NCBI GenBank assembly: GCA_003133205.1
Contig: PKWK01000066.1
Coordinates: 1,869-21,998 of the forward strand
Reading direction: 5' to 3'
Length of the DNA: 20,130 nucleotides
From: Granulicella sp.
GTDB taxonomy: Bacteria > Acidobacteriota > Terriglobia > Terriglobales > Acidobacteriaceae
The notes beneath the pieces were generated by a model. That model searched no databases. It was not told where the DNA came from and saw only the letters and a list, made by a program, of their open reading frames with translations. The position numbers were made by a program, and so were the translations under genes. Positions 14,632 to 20,130 of this stretch are shown here, piece by piece; within the stretch, counting starts at the first letter, position 1; each line of letters begins with the position of its first letter.

Positions 14632-15951
14632 TTACATATAATCCACGCCGTACTGGACGGGGATCTGGGTGAAGGCGATTCGCGTTGGGGCGGATTCCTT
14701 GGCGGGCAGCATTCCGGCGAAGTGCAGCGTGGTGTGGCCGTACTTGAGGTTGAGCTTGTCCATGGTGGCGGCGAGCTCGGTGCGGTGGTCCTGATCGCCA
14801 AAGAGGGACTCCTGGAATTCGTTCTCGGGGATCAGGTTGTGCAGGGTGACGCCGACGAAGAAGGGGCGGGCGAACTCGGGGCCCTCGGGACGCTTGGCCC
14901 ACGCGCCGCGCAGGACATTCAGCAGCGTCAGCGTGTCCTGGCAGGGGGAGAAGCGCGCCTCCATGCCCCAGCCGGAGTGGCGAATTCCGCTGAAGTGCTT
15001 TTTGCTCTTGATGCGCGCGGCCTGGTCTTTGGTCAGCGCGTAGCGGATGGTGACGCCCATCGCGCCGGTGTAGAAGTGCTCCATGCGCAGGCGCATCGCG
15101 GCCTTGTGCAGCAGCTTGTGGGCGACGGCCCAGGCACCCTCGGGGGTGCGGTGCTCGGGCGCCATGACGTGGGAGTGGCCGAGCGATTTCTGGATTCCGG
15201 AGTCGACCGGAGCGCCGTCGTCGCCTGTCTCCGCGCCGCGCAGCCAATGATAGAGGCGGTCGCCCCAGACCGAGTCCCAGAGCGCGTGCATTCCGGTGCG
15301 GTCGAGCGCGAGGAGCTGCTCCATGGTGGTGATGCCCTTGGTGTGGAGGCGGGCTTCGGTCTTGGCGCCGACGCCGGGCAGGTCGCGCAGTTCGAGGTGG
15401 GCAATCGCACGGGGCAGTTGCGAAGGTAAGAGGCCGATGAGCCCGTCGGGCTTCTGCATGTCCGAGGCGATCTTGGCGAGGTAGCGGTTGGGCGCCATGC
15501 CGATGGAGCAGCGCAGGGTCTCGCCGACGTCGTTCTTGATGGCCTGCTTGATCTTGAGCGCGATGGCGCGGGCGCGGGGCGGCTCCTGCTCGCGGCCCAT
15601 CAGTTCGCAGACCATCTCGTCGATGGAGGGGGTGTGGGCGACCGGGCAGCAGCGCTCGACGGCCTGGGCGATGCGGTGCGAGTAGTCGGCGTAGACGCCG
15701 TGGCTGCCTTCGATCAGGACGATCTCCGGGCAGATGCGCTTGGCCTCGCCGACCTGGGTTCCGGTCTTGATGCCGAGCGCTTTGGCCTCGTAGCTGGCGG
15801 CGATGCAGCAGGTGGTGTCGGCCTGGGCGGGGACGACGGCGAGCGGGCGGTTGCGGTACTCGGGGTGCAACTGCTGCTCGACCGAGGCGAAAAAACTGTT
15901 GAGGTCGATGTGCAGGAAGTGGAAGCGGTCGGTTTGAAGATTGCCTGCCAT
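14632..15951 (-). CDS. Y-family DNA polymerase (DinB/Pol IV-like)
   Basis: A 439-residue translesion DNA polymerase. The catalytic acidic residues are intact: D16 in HIDLNSFFASVEQQ, and D111-E112 in TPSIDEM, matching D8 and D103-E104 of E. coli Pol IV. The second F of NSFF is at the steric-gate position that excludes ribonucleotides. The position equal to D10 of E. coli DinB is N18. Helix-hairpin-helix residues (LRDLPGVGAKTEARL, about 188-202) and a little-finger domain follow. QESLF at 380-384 resembles the QxxLF beta-clamp-binding motif but lies about 55 residues from the C-terminus rather than at the end. ATG 15949-15951 is supported by GGAGGAG just upstream and TATAAT 22 nt away. It is monocistronic; no imuA or dnaE2 neighbour is visible. 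I saw no LexA-type box matching the Escherichia or Bacillus consensus. Confidence 0.9.
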   Translation of the reverse strand: MAGNLQTDRFHFLHIDLNSFFASVEQQLHPEYRNRPLAVVPAQADTTCCIAASYEAKALGIKTGTQVGEAKRICPEIVLIEGSHGVYADYSHRIAQAVERCCPVAHTPSIDEMVCELMGREQEPPRARAIALKIKQAIKNDVGETLRCSIGMAPNRYLAKIASDMQKPDGLIGLLPSQLPRAIAHLELRDLPGVGAKTEARLHTKGITTMEQLLALDRTGMHALWDSVWGDRLYHWLRGAETGDDGAPVDSGIQKSLGHSHVMAPEHRTPEGAWAVAHKLLHKAAMRLRMEHFYTGAMGVTIRYALTKDQAARIKSKKHFSGIRHSGWGMEARFSPCQDTLTLLNVLRGAWAKRPEGPEFARPFFVGVTLHNLIPENEFQESLFGDQDHRTELAATMDKLNLKYGHTTLHFAGMLPAKESAPTRIAFTQIPVQYGVDYM

Positions 15952-15956
15952 TCGCT

Positions 15957-15979
15957 CCTCCTGCTGTGCGGTTATTATA
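15957..15979 (-). promoter_or_regulatory. Promoter -10 and ribosome binding site of the polymerase gene
   Basis: On the minus strand a perfect -10 TATAAT (15974-15979) is followed by a short leader and GGAGG (from about 15957) before the ATG. The -35 region at 17-bp spacing (AGCGAT) does not match consensus, which suggests a weak or activator-dependent promoter. Confidence 0.6.
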
Positions 15980-16265
15980 TTCGCCGTTTGTTTGCTATCG
16001 CTGCGTTTACTAATTGTTTCAAAAGAGGGGTATTTTGTAGCGAAGTTGTTTTAAATCAGGATGTTAGAGACCGAGTGTGGCTGTAAAATATTCATTCGAT
16101 TGGCGTTACGTCCAAAATCCTCATAACAATAGAGTTATGGTCGCAGGATCGGTGTAAAAGTTGGGGATGCTGTTGATCGCCAGGTCCGGCTGGAGCCCCC
16201 TCCGGCACGACGCTGGCTGCTGATTGCTGCTGCTTTAATTATACGCAGGGTGTCAAGGGTTTTTG

Positions 16266-16297
16266 GGGCGCGGGTTGGGCGCGGGTTGGGCGCGGGT
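16266..16297. repeat. 11-bp tandem repeat, about 2.9 copies
   Basis: The unit GGGCGCGGGTT occurs at 16266-16276 and 16277-16287, with a third partial copy to 16297. A low-complexity spacer repeat, useful at most as a variable locus. Confidence 0.8.
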
Positions 16298-16327
16298 GTC
16301 GAAAACAGGCAACGGCAAGAGCGAAAT

Positions 16328-16355
16328 ACGGGGGTTCTTCGCTGCGCTCAGAATG
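16328..16355. repeat. Dispersed intergenic repeat fragment (reads VILSAAKNP on the minus strand)
   Basis: The minus strand GTCATTCTGAGCGCAGCGAA is the core of a repeat widely scattered in bacterial intergenic regions and often mis-annotated as a peptide containing VILSAAKNP. Recognition is from memory of the motif; copy number here needs the genome. Confidence 0.55.
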
Positions 16356-16380
16356 ACAAACGGGAATGGGTAGGCCAAAA

Positions 16381-16393
16381 CCCACATCTCAGA
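16381..16393. repeat. Half copy of the palindromic repeat arm
   Basis: CCCACATCTCAGA resembles the left arm and loop start of the dyads at 2334 (CCCAGGTCTCCGA) and 7530 (CCCATGTCTCAGA). The matching right arm and GGCACCC tail are missing, which suggests a decayed copy. Confidence 0.4.
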
Positions 16394-16425
16394 GGGCTCG
16401 AAGCTATGGTTTCCGGCGCATGATG

Positions 16426-16442
16426 TATTCTGCGGCTCTATG
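16426..16442 (+). promoter_or_regulatory. -10-like box directly before the serine hydrolase start
   Basis: TATTCT (16426-16431) is followed by 8 nt and ATG 16440, with no Shine-Dalgarno between. The spacing fits transcription starting at or next to the ATG, so a leaderless mRNA is likely if this box is used. Confidence 0.35.
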
Positions 16443-17837
16443 CGCCTGACTCTTGCTGCCCTTCTTCTCGCCGCCATTGCTGTTCCTTCTGCGCCGGCGC
16501 AACTTACTCCCGATACTGAAGCGAAGGTGGCTGCGATCGCCGCGAAGGTGCTACGCGAGACGGGCGTGCCGTCGGCGTCGTTGGGGATCGTCGAGGACGG
16601 GAAGATCGTGTATGCGCACGCGTTCGGGATGGCGCGGGTGGAGCCGCCGCTGCCGGCGACGGCCGAGATGGCGTATCCGATTGGATCCATTTCGAAGCAG
16701 TTTACAGCGACGGCGGTGCTGCAGTTGCAGCAACAGGGCAAGCTCTCGATCGATGACCCCGTGGCGAAGTACTTTCCTGCGCTGACGCGCGCGGGCGATG
16801 TGAAGCTGCGCAACCTGATGACGATGACCTCGGGATACGAGGACTTCGCGCCGCAGGACTACTCGATTCCGGACTGGTACAAGGCACGCAATCCGGCGGA
16901 CACGGTGACGGAGTGGGCGGGCAAGCCGCTGGACTTCGAGCCGGGCACCGAGTGGCAGTACTCGAATACCAACTACGTGTTGCTTTCGCTCATCGTGGAG
17001 AAGGTGACGGGCGAGCCCTTCTATCAATACCTGCGCGAACATGTGCTGGACCCCGCGCATCTCAGCGGCGCCTTCAACGCGTACACGGATCGCGACAAGC
17101 TGCAGACGACGGGCTACATCTCGTATGCGACGCAGCCTCCGCGCGTACTGCCGCTGGAGGCTCCGGGCTGGTACTTCGGCGATGGCGAACTGGCGATGCC
17201 GGCGTCGACACTGCTGAAGTGGGACCAGACGATCATCAATCAGGCAATTCTGACACCGGAGAGCTATAAGCAGTTCGAAGCGGCCTTCGTCACGAAGGAT
17301 GGCAAAGACACGGGGTATGGGCTGGGGATCCAGGTGCACGACCGCAATGGGCATCGGCAGATTGAACACGGCGGCGAGGTGGGCGGCTATGTGGCGGAGA
17401 ACATCGTCTATCCCGACGACAAGATTGCGATTGTGGTGCTGACGAACCAAGTGGCGTCGAGTGCGGCAGCGAAGATTGGCGCGGAACTGACGGCGCTGCT
17501 GCTTCCGGTGGCGGTGACCCCGGAGGCCGCGCCCGATGCGGTGGCGGCGGCGCTCCCGGGGATTCTTGCGAGCCTTGCAAAGGGGCAGATCGATCGCTCG
17601 CTGTTTACGGCGAACTGCAACGCATACTTCAGCGACGCGGCGGTTGCGGACTTCAAGGCGACGCTGGCGCCGCGGGGGGCGGTGATGTCGGTGTATCGTA
17701 CGCGCACGACGCTGCGTGGTGGTATGACGTATGGGGCGTATCGCGTGGTGTTTGCGAATGGGACGACGCTGCTGATGAATACGTACACGCTGCCGGGTGG
17801 AAGGATCGAGCAGTTGTTGATTACGGGCAAGGCGTGA
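16440..17837 (+). CDS. Secreted serine hydrolase, class C beta-lactamase-like
   Basis: A 465-residue protein of the beta-lactamase/DD-peptidase (Pfam Beta-lactamase) family. Residues 1-20 are a signal peptide (LAALLLAAIAVPSAPA), placing it in the periplasm or outside. The three catalytic elements are present: SISK at 83-86 (nucleophile S83, general base K86), YSN at 174-176, and HGG at 310-312 in place of the KTG box of true AmpC enzymes. The HGG form is usual in EstB-like esterases, D-aminopeptidases and related peptidases, so an esterase or peptidase role is more likely than antibiotic resistance. After the catalytic domain (about 25-355) comes an extra C-terminal region of about 100 residues with a beta-rich look. 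The gene stands alone. It is not adjacent to the blaI/blaR1-like pair, and regulation by it is not indicated. Confidence 0.9.
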   Translation: MRLTLAALLLAAIAVPSAPAQLTPDTEAKVAAIAAKVLRETGVPSASLGIVEDGKIVYAHAFGMARVEPPLPATAEMAYPIGSISKQFTATAVLQLQQQGKLSIDDPVAKYFPALTRAGDVKLRNLMTMTSGYEDFAPQDYSIPDWYKARNPADTVTEWAGKPLDFEPGTEWQYSNTNYVLLSLIVEKVTGEPFYQYLREHVLDPAHLSGAFNAYTDRDKLQTTGYISYATQPPRVLPLEAPGWYFGDGELAMPASTLLKWDQTIINQAILTPESYKQFEAAFVTKDGKDTGYGLGIQVHDRNGHRQIEHGGEVGGYVAENIVYPDDKIAIVVLTNQVASSAAAKIGAELTALLLPVAVTPEAAPDAVAAALPGILASLAKGQIDRSLFTANCNAYFSDAAVADFKATLAPRGAVMSVYRTRTTLRGGMTYGAYRVVFANGTTLLMNTYTLPGGRIEQLLITGKA

Positions 17838-17955
17838 GGGGCGTTCTCGCACGCCCGAGCAGTGACCTCAGCGCCGGTGGTAGGTTGGGCTGCGCCAATA
17901 GGTAGTGAATTGCCACGCATACGGCAATCAGATAGGCAGCATGTTCAATTTTCAT
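17821..17955 (-). CDS. Possible 44-residue membrane peptide
   Basis: MKIEHAAYLIAVCVAIHYLL starts the reading frame; a charged N-terminus precedes one hydrophobic segment (about 7-21), then a Pro/Leu/Arg-rich tail. I do not recognise it. The case for reality is its start: AAGGAG lies exactly 7 nt before ATG, one of the best ribosome binding sites in the window, and TTGACA lies 46 bp upstream of the ATG with a palindrome in the promoter spacer. Against it: no homology can be checked, the -10 is weak, and its end overlaps the convergent serine hydrolase stop by 17 bp. The same frame opens earlier at a TTG (18006), but that codon is the -35 box. Small membrane peptide, leader peptide or chance frame are all possible. 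Confidence 0.4.
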   Translation of the reverse strand: MKIEHAAYLIAVCVAIHYLLAQPNLPPALRSLLGRARTPLTPCP

Positions 17956-18006
17956 TTTATTGCTCCTTGAATGTGACCCTAATCTCACGATTCGAATCGA
18001 TGTCAA
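17956..18006 (-). promoter_or_regulatory. Promoter/operator-like region of the small ORF
   Basis: On the minus strand: TTGACA (18001-18006), then a spacer containing the perfect palindrome CGATTCGAATCG (17988-17999), then GATTAG/ATTAGG as weak -10 candidates, and AAGGAG at 17963-17968. A palindrome between -35 and -10 is a classical repressor position. Confidence 0.4.
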
Positions 18007-18209
18007 GGGGCGGGTGTAGGAGAACGGGCAAAGGCGAATGCGGGGGTCTCTCCACTCCGCCCGTTCGACTCGCCCAGGCTCACTCAGGGCTCCGGTCGAG
18101 ATGACGAAGGTTTGAGGTTAGGTAGAGGAAGGCGGTCGCGCATGCGCGATAACCCACCCTTTCCGATGAAGCCGGAAAGGATGGGCCACCCAGTCTTGTG
18201 GGGCACCCG
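18007..18209. repeat. Repeat-filled spacer with several palindromes
   Basis: It contains a GGTCTCTCCACTCCGC...CTCCGGTCGAGATGACG stretch (18045-18106) of a dispersed-repeat type, the perfect palindrome TCGCGCATGCGCGA (18136-18149), a dyad CCCACCCTTTCCG (18153-18165) with CGGAAAGGATGGG (18173-18185; 12 of 13 pairs), and the tail motifs TGGGCCACCC (18182-18191) and TGGGGCACCC (18199-18208). The tails link it to the in-gene repeats at 2356 and 7552. It abuts the stop of the kinase gene and could act as its terminator or mRNA stabiliser. Confidence 0.65.
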
Positions 18210-19787
18210 TCAGGAGGGGCGGGCGGTGGGGAGGGTGAAGGTGAAGACGGAGCCGTGGCCTAGCTGGCTGGTGACGCCGATGGTGCCGCCGTGGGCGGTG
18301 ACGATGGCGCGGCAGATGGCGAGGCCCATGCCGGTGCCGCCGACGCGGTTGCGCTGGGTGGGATCGCGGTAGGACTGGCCGCGGTAGAACTTGTCGAAGA
18401 TCATGCCCTGCTCGAGCGGGTCGATGCCGGCGCCGCGGTCGGCGACGCTGATGGCGAGCATGTCGCCCTGGGGACTGGCGGAGACGAAGATGGGTTGATC
18501 CGGCGGGGAGTATTTGACCGCGTTGCCGAGCAGGTTCGCGAGCACCTTGTGGATCCAGGCCGCGTCAGCGATCGCGTTGGGCAGGGTGCTGGAGAGGGAG
18601 ACGCGAAACTCGCGGGCGGGGGAGGCGATGCGGGCCTGCTCGACGGCGGGCTCGATCAGGGCTGCGACGGGCTGCGGCTTCAACTCCAGATGGACTTTGT
18701 GGGCGTCGAGTTGCGCCATCTCGACGGCCTGCTCGATGAGGTGGTTGAGGCGGTCGGACTCCTCGTCGATGACGGTGAGCAGTTCCTTGCGCGAGGGGTC
18801 GTCGAGGGCCTGCTGCGAGAGCAGTGCGCTGACCGACGCCTTGATCGAGGTGAGCGGCGTGCGCAGTTCGTGGGTGACGGAGTCAAGCAGTGCGGTGCGC
18901 AGGCGCTCGGTCTCCTTGGCGGCTTCGGAGCGGGCGCTGTCTTCCAGCGCCTCGGCACGCTCGATGGACATGGAGATGAGCCCGCTGAGGGCCTCCATGG
19001 ACTCGCGCGAGAGCGTGGTGGCTTCGAGCAGCAGCGCTCCGTTGGGCCGCACGCCGATGCGCAGTGGAATGGCGGTGGGGAATCCGTCGGTTGGCGGACG
19101 GAAGATGGGCATCAGCATGGCCTCGCGGAGATCGTGAACGATTTCGGCGCGGCCGCGGTCGGCGTAGGTGCCGGTGGCGCCGGGCGTGTCAGCCGAATTG
19201 TCGGGGACCCACGGGACTTTGGGGCTGGAGATGCGCTTCGGGTCGGAGAGGTAGATGCGGTCGCCGTCAGCTATATATAGGGTGACCGCGGGGCTGTTGA
19301 ACGAATTGGCGACGCTCGACGGGATGAAGTTGAAGAGCTGGGCGACGTTCTCCGGTTGCAGCAACTGGCGGCCGAGCCGGTAGAGCATTTCGGATTCGCG
19401 GCGGCGGGCGTTGGCCTCTTCGGACTCCTCGCGGATGCGCGCGGCCAGGTGGCTGGCGTAGATGGCGGTGCCGAGGAAGGCGAACAGGGCGACCCAGTTC
19501 CGGGTGTCGGCGATGGTGAAGGTGCCGACCGGCGGAAGGAAAAAGTAGTTGAACAGAACGGTCGCTGCGACCGACGCGCCTACGGCGTAGCGCAGGCCCC
19601 AGTTGCCGGCGAGAACCAGCACCAGCAAGAGCATGGCGAGCGCGACGGTGGTGTCGTTTACCCCGGAAAAGCGACGGCAGAGGGCTACAATACCGGCAAG
19701 TCCAATGGCGATGATGAGCCAGCGCCCCGTCTCAACAATGCGCTTCGTGTACACACACGGAATTGTACAGATCATCGTCTGCTGCAT
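18210..19787 (-). CDS. DUF4118/GAF sensor histidine kinase, KdpD C-terminal-like
   Basis: A 525-residue membrane histidine kinase that corresponds to the C-terminal half of KdpD, the sensor of potassium limitation and osmotic stress. The DUF4118 membrane module spans about 22-115, with hydrophobic segments and the typical LFNYFFLPPVGTFTIAD. A GAF-like region follows (about 135-280), then HisKA with the phospho-acceptor H306 in SVTHELRTPLTS, the N box NLLGNAVKYS (N418, N422), DRGAGI (G1, D450) and GTGMGLAI (G2). The N-terminal KdpD ATP-binding and Usp domains are absent; a separate gene starting with a KdpD domain lies 101 bp away on the other strand. ATG 19787 lacks a good ribosome binding site; ATG 19775 or GTG 19754 are alternatives. 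No response regulator gene is visible in the window. Confidence 0.88.
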   Translation of the reverse strand: MQQTMICTIPCVYTKRIVETGRWLIIAIGLAGIVALCRRFSGVNDTTVALAMLLLVLVLAGNWGLRYAVGASVAATVLFNYFFLPPVGTFTIADTRNWVALFAFLGTAIYASHLAARIREESEEANARRRESEMLYRLGRQLLQPENVAQLFNFIPSSVANSFNSPAVTLYIADGDRIYLSDPKRISSPKVPWVPDNSADTPGATGTYADRGRAEIVHDLREAMLMPIFRPPTDGFPTAIPLRIGVRPNGALLLEATTLSRESMEALSGLISMSIERAEALEDSARSEAAKETERLRTALLDSVTHELRTPLTSIKASVSALLSQQALDDPSRKELLTVIDEESDRLNHLIEQAVEMAQLDAHKVHLELKPQPVAALIEPAVEQARIASPAREFRVSLSSTLPNAIADAAWIHKVLANLLGNAVKYSPPDQPIFVSASPQGDMLAISVADRGAGIDPLEQGMIFDKFYRGQSYRDPTQRNRVGGTGMGLAICRAIVTAHGGTIGVTSQLGHGSVFTFTLPTARPS

Positions 19788-19888
19788 ATCGAAGCACTTA
19801 CGACCTTTTAACGACTTCTGGCTATATAAAAGGAACGGCGCAGGCGCTTCTGGCTCGCGTATCCGCAGCAGGAGAAAGAGCTCAGGCT
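19788..19888. promoter_or_regulatory. Divergent promoter region between the two KdpD-like genes
   Basis: A TATATAAA stretch (19823-19830) could serve as -10 for the plus-strand gene. Two direct copies of ACGAC (19800-19804 and 19811-19815, within TTACGAC and TTAACGAC) are spaced 11 bp, about one helical turn, as response-regulator half-sites often are. AGGAG (19870-19874) is 14 nt from the ATG, rather far for a ribosome binding site. Confidence 0.35.
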
Positions 19889-20130
19889 ATGCCGATGAAT
19901 CCGGAAGCATTGCATACGAAGACTCCTGACGAGTGGCTTGCCGCGGTCGAGCCGCAGAAGCGTGGGCGGTTCAAGGTGTTCCTGGGCTACGCGCCGGGCG
20001 TGGGCAAGACGTTCAGCATGCTGAGCGAGGCGATTCGCCGGAAGAGCCGCGGCGAGGATGTCGTCATCGGCATAGTGGAGACGCATGGCCGGGCCCGGAC
20101 GGCCGAGCTTATGGCGCAACTGGAGCAGGT
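19889..20130 (+). CDS. kdpD: KdpD N-terminal-domain protein (sensor half), 3' end outside window
   Basis: About 80 residues are visible. After a short leader (MPMNPEALHTKTPDEWLAAV) comes RGRFKVFLGYAPGVGKTFSM, the start of the cytoplasmic KdpD domain, with the Walker A motif GxxPGVGKT that in E. coli KdpD binds ATP and modulates signalling. The next residues (SRGEDVVIGIVETHGRARTAELM) also follow the KdpD pattern. In canonical KdpD this domain precedes Usp, DUF4118 and kinase domains in one chain of about 890 residues; here the DUF4118-kinase part is a separate divergent gene. The protein probably continues with a Usp-like domain and may be followed by kdp genes, but neither can be seen. ATG 19895 is a nearby alternative start. 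Confidence 0.82.
   Translation, partial: MPMNPEALHTKTPDEWLAAVEPQKRGRFKVFLGYAPGVGKTFSMLSEAIRRKSRGEDVVIGIVETHGRARTAELMAQLEQ

Larger units (their letters stand above)
15980..16439. other. Gene-free spacer between the polymerase and serine hydrolase genes
   Basis: I see no gene. The left part is AT-rich and carries the dyad CATAAC-AATAGA-GTTATG (16122-16139). Near 16177-16200 the GC-rich CCGG-CT-GGAG-CCCC-CTCC-GG could form a small hairpin. Farther right are an 11-bp tandem repeat (16266-16297), a dispersed-repeat fragment (about 16328-16355) and a half copy of the CCCAyrTCTCAGA arm (16381-16393). Confidence 0.5.

Noticed and set aside
15952..16080. LexA/SOS box upstream of the DinB-like gene
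   Set aside because: Neither CTGT-N8-ACAG nor GAAC-N4-GTTC was found; the acidobacterial LexA motif may differ, so SOS control is left open.
16253..16813. 186-codon minus-strand frame ahead of and across the serine hydrolase start
   Set aside because: Contains the peptide VILSAAKNP, a known translation of a dispersed intergenic repeat, and is antisense to the hydrolase.
16440..17837. True AmpC beta-lactamase regulated by the blaI/blaR1-like pair
   Set aside because: Third motif is HGG rather than KTG, it lies about 10 kb from the regulator pair, and no copy of the GTACGCATATAG element precedes it.
1..20130. CRISPR array, tRNA or rRNA genes, insertion sequence or prophage
   Set aside because: No regularly spaced repeats, cloverleaf, rRNA core sequence, transposase or phage protein was seen on either strand.

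Overview
The window looks like chromosomal DNA of an acidobacterium (Acidobacteriota, probably class Terriglobia; the exact genus cannot be read from this sequence). The pointers are lineage-marker families: three TIGR03435-type proteins, one fused to a BlaR1-like M56 peptidase; an Oar-like outer-membrane receptor with an N-terminal carboxypeptidase-regulatory domain; a TIGR03436-type VWFA-related protein directly behind it; and GC-rich spacers full of short degenerate repeats. I saw no tRNA, rRNA, CRISPR array, transposase, integrase or phage gene.

Layout. (1) 1-1162, minus: a small ArsR-type repressor whose stop overlaps the TTG start of a HyfB/NuoL-type proton-pumping subunit that runs off the left edge. 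(2) 1514-6508, plus: a BlaI-like repressor, an M56 BlaR1-like membrane peptidase carrying a C-terminal TIGR03435 domain where BlaR1 has its penicillin sensor, and two secreted TIGR03435 paralogues. This reads as a proteolytic sensor/repressor pair with its own paralogous secreted proteins; the ligand is unknown. (3) 6509-7120: a 612-bp gene-free leader with a candidate promoter, a nested stem-loop with a competing hairpin, and a perfect 22-bp palindrome. (4) 7121-12569, plus: Oar-like receptor and VWFA-related protein, 4 bp apart. (5) 12623-14533, plus: secreted GH35 beta-galactosidase. (6) 14632-15951, minus: Y-family (DinB-like) DNA polymerase with a consensus -10 and strong ribosome binding site. 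(7) 16440-17837, plus: secreted class C beta-lactamase-like serine hydrolase, possibly leaderless. (8) 17821-17955, minus: a possible 44-residue membrane peptide with a strong ribosome binding site. (9) 18210-19787, minus, and 19889 to the right edge, plus: the two halves of a KdpD-type potassium sensor kinase encoded as separate divergent genes.

The strongest non-gene signal is a set of palindromic repeats. A dyad ending in TGGGGCACCC lies in frame inside both the BlaR1-like gene and the receptor gene and encodes nearly the same peptide (TQVSDARPGAP and THVSDAKPGAP). Other perfect long inverted repeats sit inside the BlaR1-like gene and at the signal-peptide end of the GH35 gene. Related dyads occur in the 18.1-18.2 kb spacer. 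This suggests that a REP-like element enters open reading frames at linkers and is tolerated as coding sequence.
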